A stretch of DNA of 64,000 nucleotides, taken from positions 1-64,000 of the forward strand of contig JANQSO010000008.1 in assembly GCA_028284005.1 (NCBI GenBank), read 5' to 3'. The position numbers and the translations under genes were made by a program. The DNA comes from Flavobacteriaceae bacterium (GTDB lineage: Bacteria > Bacteroidota > Bacteroidia > Flavobacteriales > Flavobacteriaceae). A model generated the notes under the pieces. The model saw nothing but the letters and a program-made list of their open reading frames with translations. It did not search any database and was not told the origin of the DNA. This document shows, piece after piece, positions 7,759-17,204 of the stretch; the stretch's first letter is position 1; every line of letters begins with the position of its first letter.

Positions 7759-9027
7759 ATGACCAAAAAACTAACATACTTTCTTCTACTGTGCTCCTGC
7801 TGTATCTTAGCACAACAGTTAGAAAAGACAACAGCCAATCCTTTTATCATTACTCCTGAAATAATGGCGGGAATCACCGCCGATTCAAATTCTTTTTTTC
7901 CGGACCACGATTTTCAAAAACAATTGATCATTAACCTGGGATGGGAACATGATCATAACCCGCAGGAATGGGCACAGCGCCTGAAAGGCCCGCGAACCGG
8001 GCTTGGCTTTGGATATACCGACTTTGGAAATGCTGAGAACCTGGGCGGCGCCATAACCGCTATGCCATTTATAGAGTTCAACACTTTCAGAAAGGAAAAA
8101 TTAAAAGCCCAAGTAGGAATGGGTGTCTCTTATTTCACCAAAAAGTATGATTCTATTAGTAATCCATTCAATCAAGCTGTATCAACAGACCTCACATGGT
8201 CGTTTCGGCTTTTTATGCACTATCAATTCATCAGCGCTCAAAAGATAGATTGGCGTGTTGGGCTTGGTTATTTTCACCACTCTAATGGCCATACCCGTTT
8301 ACCAAACCAAGGATACAATTCATTTTTACTCAGCCTTTCCGCAGATATAAAAGACCCCTCGAAAATTAAAGATATGACCGATGCTTCCCCAAAACAAGAC
8401 CTGGATCGAAGCATTTACGATTACTTTTCATTTCGGGCGGGTTACGGGATCAATGCCCTGTCACTTATCTATTTTAATAACAAAAAAGGGGTCTATACGA
8501 TCTCCGGTGAATACGGTAAGGTATTGAACAATACATTTAAATTGGGCGGTGGTTTTTACTACCGCATGTATCAACATTACTATGACTATATCCGTGATAA
8601 TGAATCCCTTGTTCAGGACGGAAGAGAGTTCGATTTCTTTAAAGAAGATCCATGGAGGTATGCTACTAACCTGGGTGTTTTTATTAAAGGGGAATTTTTA
8701 TTGAACCATTTTGGAATCGACCTGCAATTAGGAGCTAATTTGCATAAACCCGCCTATAGAATAGATTGGCGGATCAATGAGGGCTGGGACAATACGCCCA
8801 GGGATATTCCGGAAAACTGGGTGTTGGGAGAGTTTGGCAGTAAATTTAAATTAAAGCACGCCATATCTTCACGTATGGGAATTAAATACTATCTCATTGG
8901 TACATCGAAAGCGCCAAAGAACAACTTGTTTTTAAGCTTTCATATCAATACAAACCTTGGCCAGGCAGATTTTACCGAGTTGAGTTTAGGGTATGTATAT
9001 GGGTTTAATTTCAAGGAAAGGAAATAA
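7759..9027 (+). CDS. PagL-like acyloxyacyl hydrolase / lipid A 3-O-deacylase family protein
   Basis: A 422-residue outer-membrane beta-barrel candidate with a signal peptide at residues 1-18 (ending ILAQ). Near residues 171-188 the segment YFHHSNGHTRLPNQGYNS matches the PagL-type H-x-S-N block (His173, Ser175). Classical PagL is about 150-170 residues, so this belongs to the larger Bacteroidota version with extra C-terminal barrel strands. The expected activity is removal of an acyl chain from lipid A in the outer membrane, but the substrate is not proven. A short paralogue with the same block lies at 24893-25537. Confidence 0.65.
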   Translation: MTKKLTYFLLLCSCCILAQQLEKTTANPFIITPEIMAGITADSNSFFPDHDFQKQLIINLGWEHDHNPQEWAQRLKGPRTGLGFGYTDFGNAENLGGAITAMPFIEFNTFRKEKLKAQVGMGVSYFTKKYDSISNPFNQAVSTDLTWSFRLFMHYQFISAQKIDWRVGLGYFHHSNGHTRLPNQGYNSFLLSLSADIKDPSKIKDMTDASPKQDLDRSIYDYFSFRAGYGINALSLIYFNNKKGVYTISGEYGKVLNNTFKLGGGFYYRMYQHYYDYIRDNESLVQDGREFDFFKEDPWRYATNLGVFIKGEFLLNHFGIDLQLGANLHKPAYRIDWRINEGWDNTPRDIPENWVLGEFGSKFKLKHAISSRMGIKYYLIGTSKAPKNNLFLSFHINTNLGQADFTELSLGYVYGFNFKERK

Positions 9028-9031
9028 CGTT

Positions 9032-9982
9032 CTATTTTGAGAAATAATCCACTACATTTTTCTCAATTCTAGCGTGTATGTCACTAACATCTGCTTTCTC
9101 AAATGCCTCTCCGGTAATATTTTCATAGAGTTCTATATATCTTTCCGAAACCGTTTCAATATATGCATCACTCATTAAAGGTACTTCCTGCCCTTCCAGT
9201 CCCTGAAAACCGTTTTGTATGAGCCACTGTCGTACAAATTCTTTTGAAAGTTGCTTCTGAACTTCTCCCCTTTCCTGTCTTTCCGAATACCCTTCGGCAT
9301 AAAAATAGCGGGAAGAGTCCGGGGTGTGAATTTCGTCGATCAAAACGATCTTTCCGTCTTTTGTCTTTCCGAATTCGTATTTGGTATCCACCAGGATCAA
9401 ACCACGTTCGGAAGCAATTTCGGTACCGCGCTGAAATAGTTTTTTCGTATAGTCCTCCAACTGAAGGTAATCCTCTTCCGAAACTATTTGCCGTTTCAGG
9501 ATATCTTCGCGGGAAATGTCTTCGTCATGATCTCCGGCTTCTGCCTTGGTTGCCGGCGTGATAATAGGTTCCGGGAACTTATCATTCTCCCGCATTCCAT
9601 CCGGCATAGGAACACCGCAGAGCATCCGCTTTCCGGCTTTGTATTCACGGGCGGCATGACCGCTTAAATAACCGCGGATCACCATTTCCACTTTAAAAGG
9701 CTCACAGGCCTCTCCAATAGCTACATTAGGGTCCGGGGTAGCCATTAACCAATTAGGCACCAGGTCTTCGGTAGCCTGCATCATTTTTGTAGCGATCTGA
9801 TTTAAGATCTGTCCTTTGTACGGAATTCCTTTTGGCATCACAACATCAAAGGCGCTAAGCCTGTCTGTTGCTATCATCACCAGAATATTGTCCTCCAGTG
9901 TATATACTTCACGTACTTTTCCGTGGTAGACTTCTTTCTGGCCCGGAAAATGAAAGTTGGTTGCTGTAATTGTACGGCTCAT
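9032..9982 (-). CDS. purC: SAICAR synthase (phosphoribosylaminoimidazole-succinocarboxamide synthase)
   Basis: A 316-residue cytosolic enzyme of purine biosynthesis that joins CAIR and aspartate with ATP to give SAICAR. Signatures are GKVREVY near residue 24, the run [19 protein letters not shown], and [17 protein letters not shown] near the middle. Length fits the longer (yeast-type) form seen in Bacteroidota. The ATG at 9982 is preferred over the in-frame TTG at 9985, which directly abuts the phoH stop codon. It is transcribed with phoH. Confidence 0.96.
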   Translation of the reverse strand: MSRTITATNFHFPGQKEVYHGKVREVYTLEDNILVMIATDRLSAFDVVMPKGIPYKGQILNQIATKMMQATEDLVPNWLMATPDPNVAIGEACEPFKVEMVIRGYLSGHAAREYKAGKRMLCGVPMPDGMRENDKFPEPIITPATKAEAGDHDEDISREDILKRQIVSEEDYLQLEDYTKKLFQRGTEIASERGLILVDTKYEFGKTKDGKIVLIDEIHTPDSSRYFYAEGYSERQERGEVQKQLSKEFVRQWLIQNGFQGLEGQEVPLMSDAYIETVSERYIELYENITGEAFEKADVSDIHARIEKNVVDYFSK

Positions 9983-9985
9983 CAA

Positions 9986-10939
9986 TTAATCTATATTTTC
10001 AATGGCTTTATATGCAGCGATCACTTTTTTCACGAGGCGGTGTCTAATAACGTCTTTATCATCCAGGTAGATCATTCCAACACCATCAACATCTTTTAGC
10101 ACCAATAATGCCTCTTTTAATCCGGAGATCACACGCCGCGGGAGGTCAATTTGCCCGGGGTCTCCCGTGATCATGAATTTTGCATTCTTGCCCATACGGG
10201 TTAAGAACATCTTCATTTGCGCATGGGTGGTGTTTTGCGCTTCATCCAAGATCACAAAGGCATTGTCCAGGGTTCGCCCACGCATAAATGCCAGCGGTGC
10301 TATTTGTATGATCCCTTTTTCTATGTGTGACTCCAGTTTTTCGTGTGGGATCATATCCCGAAGTGCATCGTACAAAGGCTGCATATAAGGGTCGAGCTTT
10401 TCTTTAAGATCTCCCGGAAGGAATCCGAGGTTCTCCCCTGCTTCTACAGCCGGACGTGTAAGTATAATTCTTTTTACCTGTTTTTCTTTTAGCGCTTTTA
10501 CTGCCAAAGCAACTCCCGTATAGGTTTTACCTGTACCCGCAGGGCCCACCGCAAAAACCATATCGTTCTTTTGCATCTTCTCCACCAATTTACGCTGGTT
10601 GGCAGTTTGGGCCTTTATCAATTTGCCACTAACTCCATGCACTAGAACATCTCCGGTATTTTCCGGGGTTTCATAATCATCCTTTGTTCTGCTTAACAGA
10701 ACACGTTCAATTACATTCTCGTCTATTTTATTGTATTTGGCAAACTGCTCCAATAGCATTGTAATTCTTCTGTCAAATTCCTCGAGGATCTCTTCGTCGC
10801 CATACACTTTTATCTTACTGCCACGGGCGACGATCTTTAATTTTGGAAAGTATTTTTTTAGCAGGTCAATGTTTGAATTCTGATGTCCGAAAAACTCACG
10901 GGGGCTAATTTCAGTTAATTCGATAATAAGTTCGTTCAA
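9986..10939 (-). CDS. phoH: PhoH-like ATPase
   Basis: A 317-residue cytosolic P-loop protein. An N-terminal KH-like segment (residues 1-90) is followed by the PhoH core with Walker A VGPAGTGKTYTG near residue 132, the family run TRPAVEAGENLGFLPGD, Walker B FVILDEAQNTT and ITGDPGQIDLP. PhoH proteins are linked to RNA metabolism, often near ybeY or rRNA processing genes; the exact role is unsettled. Its stop codon is followed without a gap by purC, so the two share a transcript. Confidence 0.92.
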   Translation of the reverse strand: MNELIIELTEISPREFFGHQNSNIDLLKKYFPKLKIVARGSKIKVYGDEEILEEFDRRITMLLEQFAKYNKIDENVIERVLLSRTKDDYETPENTGDVLVHGVSGKLIKAQTANQRKLVEKMQKNDMVFAVGPAGTGKTYTGVALAVKALKEKQVKRIILTRPAVEAGENLGFLPGDLKEKLDPYMQPLYDALRDMIPHEKLESHIEKGIIQIAPLAFMRGRTLDNAFVILDEAQNTTHAQMKMFLTRMGKNAKFMITGDPGQIDLPRRVISGLKEALLVLKDVDGVGMIYLDDKDVIRHRLVKKVIAAYKAIENID

Positions 10940-11004
10940 AAGCGGTACAATTAAATTTGTGAATACAATGTAAATAAATAGTTTTACTAGTCACAAAAGT
11001 AACC

Positions 11005-11012
11005 TATTTTTG
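11005..11012 (+). promoter_or_regulatory. -7 box for the SAM hydrolase-gldFG operon
   Basis: TATTTTTG fits TAnnTTTG and lies 36 bases before the ATG at 11049, in the divergent region between phoH and the SAM hydrolase-family gene. No good -33 TTG is seen at the right distance. Confidence 0.45.
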
Positions 11013-11048
11013 TGGTAATTTCATTAACAAAATATCAACAATTCATCA

Positions 11049-11879
11049 ATGCCAATCATAACCCTAACTACTGATTTTGGAGAGAAAGATCACTTTGCAG
11101 GTGCGGTAAAAGGAGCCATTTACGATGAGTTGAAAGATGTAAGGATTGTTGATATCTCGCATTCGGTCTCTCCTTTTCATATCACTGAAGCGGCATATAT
11201 CATTCAGAATGCATACCGAAGTTTTCCACAAGGGACCATTCACATCATTGGAATTGACAGTGAATTAAACCCCGAAAACAAACATATTGCCGTATACCTG
11301 GACGGCCATTATTTTGTTTGTGCCAATAACGGTATCATTTCGATCCTGGCTTCAGAAATAAAGCCAGAAAAGATCGTGGAGATCAATATCCACGACCGGA
11401 TCACCAGCAATTTCCCTGTACTGGATGTGTTTGTGAAAGTAGCTTGCCATATTGCACGGGGCGGCACTTTGGAGGTGATCGGGAAAACAATTTCAGAAAT
11501 TAAAGAGCTTACGGGAATTCGACCGGTTGTAAATATTGAATCCAACCAGATCATTGGAAACATCATCTATATAGACAACTACGGAAATGTGATCAGTAAC
11601 ATTACAAGATCCCTGTTCGAAAAAATAGGCAAAGGAAGGGATTTCAGGATCACGGCACGTACCGCCAATTTCACAAAGGTACATACACACTACAGTGATG
11701 CCATTAATTTTGAACTGCCCAGTGAGAAACGTGAAGAAGATGGCAAAAAATTAGCGTTATGGAATTCCTCCGGGTATCTGGAACTGTCCATATACAAAAG
11801 TAATCCCAGTACCGTAGGAAGCGCTTCTACCCTCTTCGGATTGGAATACCGCGACACAATTACCGTAAATTTTAATTAG
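11049..11879 (+). CDS. SAM hydrolase (SAM hydroxide adenosyltransferase, DUF62) family protein
   Basis: A 276-residue cytosolic protein. The start TLTTDFGEKDHFAGAVKG and the run IVDISHSVSPFHITEAAYI are hallmarks of the fluorinase/chlorinase/SAM-hydroxide adenosyltransferase superfamily. The expected reaction is hydrolysis of S-adenosylmethionine to adenosine and methionine; nothing suggests a halogenating member. It heads a tight run SAM hydrolase-ABM protein-gldF-gldG, a gene order I recall as common in flavobacteria, though no functional link to gliding is known. Confidence 0.88.
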   Translation: MPIITLTTDFGEKDHFAGAVKGAIYDELKDVRIVDISHSVSPFHITEAAYIIQNAYRSFPQGTIHIIGIDSELNPENKHIAVYLDGHYFVCANNGIISILASEIKPEKIVEINIHDRITSNFPVLDVFVKVACHIARGGTLEVIGKTISEIKELTGIRPVVNIESNQIIGNIIYIDNYGNVISNITRSLFEKIGKGRDFRITARTANFTKVHTHYSDAINFELPSEKREEDGKKLALWNSSGYLELSIYKSNPSTVGSASTLFGLEYRDTITVNFN

Positions 11880-11880
11880 T

Positions 11881-12177
11881 ATGTTCACAAGAATTGTAAA
11901 AATGGAATTTGAAGCAGAGAACATCCCTGCATTTTTGGCTAATTTTGATGTCGTAAAATCAAAGATCCGGAATTTTCCGGGTTGTCTGTTCTTAGAATTG
12001 TATCGTGATAAAAAGGAAGAAGCGATTTTCTTTACCTATAGCAGGTGGGAAACCGAAAATGACCTGGAAAATTACCGCCATAGTGAACTTTTCAAAGATG
12101 TTTGGGCAACAACAAAACCAATGTTCCGTTCTAAAGCGCAAGCCTGGAGTGTGGACACATTACATACACTCACTTAA
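11881..12177 (+). CDS. ABM-domain (antibiotic biosynthesis monooxygenase-like) protein
   Basis: A 98-residue protein with the small ferredoxin-like ABM fold: IVKMEFEAENIPAFLANF at the start, GCLFLELYRDKKEEAIFFTYSRWE in the middle and a closing helix. Members include monooxygenases, haem-degrading enzymes and many of unknown role, so the name should not be taken as a function. It starts one base after the preceding stop and ends nine bases before gldF. Confidence 0.75.
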   Translation: MFTRIVKMEFEAENIPAFLANFDVVKSKIRNFPGCLFLELYRDKKEEAIFFTYSRWETENDLENYRHSELFKDVWATTKPMFRSKAQAWSVDTLHTLT

Positions 12178-12186
12178 TACCGCAGA

Positions 12187-12900
12187 ATGCTACCACTATT
12201 AAAACGTGAAATAAATTCGTTCTTTGCCAGTACCATAGGGTATTTGGTGATCGCCATATTCCTGGTGGTCAACGGATTATTTCTTTGGGTATTTAGTGGA
12301 AACTACAATATTCTGGATGCCGGTTTTGCAGACCTTTCCGCTTTTTTCGAGTTAGCTCCCTGGGTACTGCTCTTTCTTATTCCTGCGGTTACCATGCGTG
12401 CATTTAGTGACGAAAAAAAGATGGGAACCCTGGAACTGTTACTGACCAAGCCTATTTCGCTTCGGAGCATTGTTTTGGGAAAGTATTTTGGTGCCGTAGT
12501 GCTTATTGTTATCGCATTGATCCCAACACTATTGTACATCATAACCATTTCAAAATTAGGGAACCCTCCCGGTAATTGGGACGTTGGAAGTACTTTTGGT
12601 TCTTACCTCGGCCTGTTGTTCCTTGTATTCGCTTATACGGCTATTGGTGTGTTTGCTTCCACCTTATCGCAAAACCAGATCGTGGCTTTTATTGCGGCTG
12701 TTTTTCTGTCTTTTATACTGTATTACGGTTTTGAAGGGCTCACCGGCCTTGTTTCGGGTTTTCCCATAGAGAATCTTGGAATGAAAGCCCATTTTGACAG
12801 TGTTTCAAGAGGGGTTCTGGACACACGGGACAGCATTTACTTTTTAAGCGTAACCGTATTTTTTATTGCGTTAACCATTTTAAAACTTCGGAAAGAATAA
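12187..12900 (+). CDS. gldF: Gliding-associated ABC transporter permease GldF
   Basis: A 237-residue ABC-2-type permease with six predicted membrane segments. The start resembles GldF/NosY permeases (LLKREINSFFASTIGYLVI), and the run KKMGTLELLLTKPISLRSIVLGKY is typical. GldF and GldG form, with the ATPase GldA (not in this window), a transporter linked to gliding motility in Flavobacterium. Its TAA overlaps the gldG ATG by one base, so the two are translationally coupled. Confidence 0.93.
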   Translation: MLPLLKREINSFFASTIGYLVIAIFLVVNGLFLWVFSGNYNILDAGFADLSAFFELAPWVLLFLIPAVTMRAFSDEKKMGTLELLLTKPISLRSIVLGKYFGAVVLIVIALIPTLLYIITISKLGNPPGNWDVGSTFGSYLGLLFLVFAYTAIGVFASTLSQNQIVAFIAAVFLSFILYYGFEGLTGLVSGFPIENLGMKAHFDSVSRGVLDTRDSIYFLSVTVFFIALTILKLRKE

Positions 12901-14588
12901 TGGGACACCATAAAAAACATACTATGCATTTTGCCCTGGTTGTTGTAGTACTTCTACTGCTAAATTTTATTGGGAACTATGCATACAAGCGTTTTGACCT
13001 AACCCAGGACAAGCGTTATACACTTTCTGAAGCCGCCAAACAAACCGTCGCTACTGTTGATGCTCCTGTTCTGGTCGATGTGTTCTTAAAAGGAAACTTT
13101 CCGCCGGAATTTAGACGATTGCAGGAAGAGACCGAACAGCTTCTGGAAGAATTTGCAGCCTATAACTCTAATATCAAATACGAATTCCTGGATCCGCTGG
13201 AAGGTGAGGAAAACCCGCAAGCTATTCAACAACAGATGGCAAATTTTGGCCTGACCGCTGCACAAGTGGAAGTAAAAGAGGGCGGAAAAGTGAGTACCGA
13301 ACTGGTCTACCCCTGGGCCCTGGCTTATTACAATGAAAAAACAGTAAAAATTCCTTTGCTTAAAAATCAGTTGGGGACCACTTCGGAAGAGCGTGTTAAC
13401 AATTCCATTCAAAACCTGGAATACGCATTTGCAGATGGTTTCAACAAACTGGCAAACCCCAAAAAAAGGAAAGTAGCGGTCCTGAAAGGCAATGGAGAAC
13501 TGGACGACCGTTATATAGCAGATTTCTTTGCGACGCTTCGGGATTACTATTTTATTGCTCCTTTTACGTTAGATTCGGCTGCGGTCACTCCCAAAAGAAC
13601 ACTGGAACAGCTTAAAAGTTTCGACCTGATCGTAACAGCAAAGCCTACGGAAGCTTTTTCTGATTCAGAAAAATACATTCTGGACCAATACACCATGAAT
13701 GGCGGGGCCTCGCTATGGCTTGTCGATGCTACCGAAATACAGCGTGACACCAGTAGCGGAAGATCCTTTGCTTTTGGTAAGGACCTGAATTTAAATGATT
13801 TTTTCTTTAAATACGGAATACGCATCAACCCCAATCTGGTGAAAGATGTTTACTCGGCTCCTATTGTTCTGGCGACCGGAAATGAGAACGACACCCAGTA
13901 CAACAGGTATCCGTGGTTTTTCAGTCCGTTAAGCTCCAGTGGTAACGATCACCCGGTCGTCACCAATATTGAAGCGGTCAAGTTTGATTATGTGAGTGGG
14001 ATCGACACGTTGCCAAATACGCTTCGGAAAACGGTGCTGTTAAGCTCCTCTCCTATTACAAAGGTTGTTGGCTTACCTGCCGAAATAGATTTTGATAAAG
14101 AGATCCCCAGGAACTTAAAAACGATCAATGAAGGGCCGGATCCTTCAGAGTATACTGCCGGCGAGACGCCTGTAGCTGTTTTACTGGAAGGAGAATTTCC
14201 TTCGGTGTTCACCAACAGGATCAAACCTTTTCAGCTTTCAGAAGATAAAACAAAAAGCAGGCCCACAAAAATGGTTGTGATAAGTGACGGAGATATCATT
14301 GTAAATCAATTGGACCGAAACCGTCCCCTGGAACTGGGGTTCGATAAAATGACGAATGCGATGTACGGAAACAAGGAATTCCTGCTCAACACGGTCAATT
14401 TCTTATTGGATGACAGCGGACTTATAAACATTCGTACCAAAGAAATCGCGGTACCTTTTCTCGATCCTCAAAGAACAGTGGAGCAGCGTACATTATGGCA
14501 GGTGGTTAACCTCCTGCTTCCCTTGGGATTATTGGCGATATTCGGAATTTTCTTTCAATACTTCCGAAAGCGAAAATACGCCCGCTAA
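12900..14588 (+). CDS. gldG: Gliding-associated ABC transporter substrate-binding protein GldG
   Basis: A 562-residue protein with a membrane anchor at residues 8-27, a long extracytoplasmic region and a C-terminal membrane segment (about residues 532-552) followed by a basic tail. The stretch YAYKRFDLTQDKRYTLSEA is characteristic of GldG and the related DUF4350/ABC-type uncharacterised transport domain. It pairs with GldF and is essential for gliding in some flavobacteria. The gene is followed by a separate promoter for dnaN. Confidence 0.93.
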   Translation: MGHHKKHTMHFALVVVVLLLLNFIGNYAYKRFDLTQDKRYTLSEAAKQTVATVDAPVLVDVFLKGNFPPEFRRLQEETEQLLEEFAAYNSNIKYEFLDPLEGEENPQAIQQQMANFGLTAAQVEVKEGGKVSTELVYPWALAYYNEKTVKIPLLKNQLGTTSEERVNNSIQNLEYAFADGFNKLANPKKRKVAVLKGNGELDDRYIADFFATLRDYYFIAPFTLDSAAVTPKRTLEQLKSFDLIVTAKPTEAFSDSEKYILDQYTMNGGASLWLVDATEIQRDTSSGRSFAFGKDLNLNDFFFKYGIRINPNLVKDVYSAPIVLATGNENDTQYNRYPWFFSPLSSSGNDHPVVTNIEAVKFDYVSGIDTLPNTLRKTVLLSSSPITKVVGLPAEIDFDKEIPRNLKTINEGPDPSEYTAGETPVAVLLEGEFPSVFTNRIKPFQLSEDKTKSRPTKMVVISDGDIIVNQLDRNRPLELGFDKMTNAMYGNKEFLLNTVNFLLDDSGLINIRTKEIAVPFLDPQRTVEQRTLWQVVNLLLPLGLLAIFGIFFQYFRKRKYAR

Positions 14589-14615
14589 ATGTTAATAAGT
14601 TAGTTTTTTCAAACG

Positions 14616-14635
14616 TTTCAATTGAAATATATTTG
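14616..14635 (+). promoter_or_regulatory. dnaN promoter with an adjoining 12-bp palindrome
   Basis: A -7 box TATATTTG lies at 14628-14635, 60 bases before the dnaN ATG. Immediately upstream, in the spacer, is the perfect palindrome TTTCAATTGAAA (14616-14627), overlapping a second one, AAACGTTT (14611-14618). The position between -33 and -7 would suit an operator, but AT-rich DNA makes chance palindromes likely. No TTG is seen at the -33 distance. Confidence 0.45.
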
Positions 14636-14694
14636 TAGTTAAGCTGTTAACCAATTCAGCAGAATAAAAAATCAATTTTTATAAAAAAGATTCA

Positions 14695-15813
14695 ATGAAA
14701 TTCATCGTATCGAGTTCGTATCTGTTAAAGCAATTACAGGTACTGGGAGGTATCATCAATACCAACAACACACTTCCCATTCTAGATAACTTTTTGTTTA
14801 ATCTGGATGGAAACAGCCTCACTGTCTCTGCTTCAGACCTGGAAACCACTATTTCCTCGAAACTGGATGTGGAAAGCAGTGCAAAAGGAAACGTTTGTAT
14901 TCCCGCACGCTTGTTGCTGGATACCTTAAAGACCTTTCCCGAGCAACCGCTTACTTTCACTATAGAAGAGAACAATACTGTGGAGATCAGTTCTAACCAC
15001 GGGAAATATGCTTTGGCCTATGCGAACGGTGAAGAATTTCCAACAGCAGTTGAGCTAAAGGAACCGAGTGAAACCGTACTACAGGGCGATGTCCTGGCAA
15101 CAGCCATTAGTAAGACCATATTCGCAAGTGGAAATGACGACCTCCGCCCGGTCATGAGTGGGGTGTTCTTTCAATTCTCAACAGAAGGGCTCACCTTTGT
15201 GGCGACAGATGCGCATAAACTGGTGAAATACACCCGTAACGATCTGAAAGCCTCTCAAACGGCTGAATTCATTATGCCGAAAAAACCACTGAATTTACTG
15301 AAAGGAATTCTTGCAGGAAGTGAAGATGAAGTGACCATCGAGTACAACGAAAGTAACGCCAAGTTCACTTTTAACGGTACCGAAATGATCTGCAGGCTCA
15401 TCGACGGGAAATATCCCAATTACGAAGCGGTGATCCCGAAAGAGAATCCAAACCGGCTGAGTATTGACAGAAACCAATTTTTGAACTCGGTGCGCCGTGT
15501 GTCTATTTTCTCGAACAAGACCACGCACCAGATCCGCTTGAAGATCGCCGGAGCCGAGCTGAATATCTCTGCCGAGGATATTGACTACAGTAACAAGGCC
15601 GAAGAGCGTTTAACGTGCGACTACCAGGGTGACGATATGCAAATAGGTTTTAATTCACGTTTCCTAACCGAAATGCTGAATAACCTGACGAGCGACGAAG
15701 TGTCCCTGGAAATGTCCTTACCCAACCGCGCCGGTATCCTTACCCCTATCGACGGACTGGACGAAGGCGAGCTGGTGACCATGCTGGTAATGCCGGTGAT
15801 GTTGAACAATTAG
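14695..15813 (+). CDS. dnaN: DNA polymerase III beta clamp
   Basis: A 372-residue protein with the three-domain sliding-clamp architecture. Typical stretches include the start KFIVSSSYLLKQLQVLGGII, SASDLETTI, FVATDAHKLVKY in domain 2 and the C-terminal LVMPVMLNN. It forms a dimeric ring that tethers DNA polymerase III and binds other replication and repair proteins. It is monocistronic here, away from dnaA, as is common in Bacteroidota, with its own promoter and terminator. Confidence 0.97.
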   Translation: MKFIVSSSYLLKQLQVLGGIINTNNTLPILDNFLFNLDGNSLTVSASDLETTISSKLDVESSAKGNVCIPARLLLDTLKTFPEQPLTFTIEENNTVEISSNHGKYALAYANGEEFPTAVELKEPSETVLQGDVLATAISKTIFASGNDDLRPVMSGVFFQFSTEGLTFVATDAHKLVKYTRNDLKASQTAEFIMPKKPLNLLKGILAGSEDEVTIEYNESNAKFTFNGTEMICRLIDGKYPNYEAVIPKENPNRLSIDRNQFLNSVRRVSIFSNKTTHQIRLKIAGAELNISAEDIDYSNKAEERLTCDYQGDDMQIGFNSRFLTEMLNNLTSDEVSLEMSLPNRAGILTPIDGLDEGELVTMLVMPVMLNN

Positions 15814-15878
15814 GGTTTGTCCACCTTCTCCGCCAAAGGCGGATACGGCGGATGAAATGGAGGTTTAATGTAAAAAAA

Positions 15879-15944
15879 GCCAGAAGTAAAAAGCCAGAAG
15901 TAAAAAGCCAGAAGTAAGAAGCCAGAAGTAAGAAGCCAGAAGTA
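15879..15944 (+). repeat. Five tandem copies of a 14-bp repeat after dnaN
   Basis: GCCAGAAGTA recurs at 15879, 15893, 15907, 15921 and 15935, exactly 14 bp apart, with AAAA or AGAA between copies and a partial sixth unit after. It lies between the dnaN stop and its terminator. Just before it, at 15830-15842, is a CCGCC-aaa-GGCGG mini-hairpin of a type scattered through flavobacterial genomes. No spacers vary, so it is not a CRISPR array. Confidence 0.85.
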
Positions 15945-15957
15945 AGAAGTAAAAAAA

Positions 15958-15981
15958 CCCTCCCCGTTATAGCGGGGAGGG
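15958..15981. terminator. Strong bidirectional terminator between dnaN and the DUF1573 gene
   Basis: CCCTCCCCG (15958-15966) pairs perfectly with CGGGGAGGG (15973-15981) across a 6-nt loop. It is preceded by an A run and followed by a T run, so it works as an intrinsic terminator on both strands for these convergent genes. Confidence 0.92.
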
Positions 15982-16008
15982 TTTTTTGTTTTGTTTGAGT
16001 ATACTATA

Positions 16009-16503
16009 TTATTCAGTTTTACTCGCTTTCTTTTTCTTCTTAGCCTTTTTGGCAGCGCTGGCAGTTCCGTCTGCGCCTAATACTTTTCCTTTTATCTTTA
16101 AAAGCTTGGTACCTTCACTGGCATTGGAAGTAACCGTGATCGTCTTGGAAAAGGCTCCAATTCGCTTGGTAGCATACTTTACACCGATCTCCGCAGTTTC
16201 TCCGGGCATAACAGGTTTTTCCGGTTTTGTAGGTACCGTACAGCCACAGCTCGCTTTTACATTGGTAATAACAATGGGAGCATTCCCTACATTCTTGAAC
16301 TTGAACGTACGTTCTCCGTTTGCATCCTGCTGGATGGTCCCGTAGTCTATTTCTTCGGCTTCAAATTGAAAAACACCCTTATTGGTATCTGCTGTGTCCT
16401 GTGCCTGGATCGTTGCGGCCAGAAACAAGCAGATCACAAAGAATACATTTTTAACAAAGGAGCTGTTCTCTCTTAGTGGTTTTGCGTTTACATGGTAATT
16501 CAT
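16009..16503 (-). CDS. DUF1573 domain protein
   Basis: A 164-residue exported protein with a long basic N-terminus and signal peptide ending ATIQAQ near residue 35. It then has an immunoglobulin-like DUF1573 domain (FEAEEIDYGTIQQDANGERTF, followed by NVKASCGCTVP). The C-terminus is Lys/Ala-rich. The family is very common in Bacteroidota, is periplasmic or surface located, and has no firm function. It shares the bidirectional terminator with dnaN. Confidence 0.85.
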   Translation of the reverse strand: MNYHVNAKPLRENSSFVKNVFFVICLFLAATIQAQDTADTNKGVFQFEAEEIDYGTIQQDANGERTFKFKNVGNAPIVITNVKASCGCTVPTKPEKPVMPGETAEIGVKYATKRIGAFSKTITVTSNASEGTKLLKIKGKVLGADGTASAAKKAKKKKKASKTE

Positions 16504-16611
16504 ATTGTATTCGTTTTAATGATTAATAGAATACAAACATCAACGTAAATTTGAAAAATCCATTAAAAAGAGGGGTTGAAAAAGGTACTAGTCCCCGTTC
16601 CAAATGTGTTT

Positions 16612-16974
16612 TTAAGAGATAAAACGTATGGTCATAAAGTAGGTGGGGGCTTCTCCGTTACTGGCACGTACGGCATTTACAATGGGTATGATAAAGCCTA
16701 AAAGTCCGGCGCCAATTAAGGTTAGAATTCCCAAACCTAATAACAGAATAGCAGGGATACTTACAATAATATATAGTAATAAGCTTATCTGAAAATTAAC
16801 GATGGACTTCCCGTGTTCGTTCATTCCTTCTACTTTGTCCTTAGTGCTAAGCCAAATGATCAAAGGAACGATAAGGCTTCCAAAACCTATTACATATCCC
16901 AAAAGTTGTGTAAGGTGTGTTATGACCAATAAGGGGGTATCGGTGCGTTTTGCTGAGTGATTGATGACTTCCAT
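16612..16974 (-). CDS. DUF4870 small membrane protein
   Basis: A 120-residue inner-membrane protein with three or four hydrophobic segments. The run VEGMNEHGKSIVNFQISLLLY near residue 50 is characteristic of DUF4870 (Tic20-like). Function is unknown. It is a single gene at the left edge of the AT-rich NACHT island. Confidence 0.82.
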   Translation of the reverse strand: MEVINHSAKRTDTPLLVITHLTQLLGYVIGFGSLIVPLIIWLSTKDKVEGMNEHGKSIVNFQISLLLYIIVSIPAILLLGLGILTLIGAGLLGFIIPIVNAVRASNGEAPTYFMTIRFIS

Positions 16975-17046
16975 AATAATGATTGATTTATACTTTATAA
17001 GTAGAAGTTTATAAAAAAATGTTACAGCTTTCCACGCTACTTTTTA

Positions 17047-17054
17047 TATCTTTG
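17047..17054 (+). promoter_or_regulatory. Possible -7 box for the NACHT gene
   Basis: TATCTTTG fits TAnnTTTG and lies 151 bases before the NACHT ATG, which would give a long leader. That leader contains the 10-bp palindrome TGGTTAACCA at 17133-17142. No -33 TTG is seen at the right spacing. Confidence 0.3.
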
Positions 17055-17204
17055 GGTTTCTCCCCCTTTACATAGTATAAAGTTATTTTTTGGTTAAAGA
17101 TGATATAAAAGGTATGTTATCCTTCTTTTACTTGGTTAACCATGCTAAAAGTTAATATATAATGAGCTGTGTTTAATATCTGTAGCAATTAAAAATTAAT
17201 AAAT

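Noticed and set aside
15879-15944. Possible CRISPR array.
   Set aside because: Units are 14 bp, directly tandem, with no variable spacers and no cas genes nearby.
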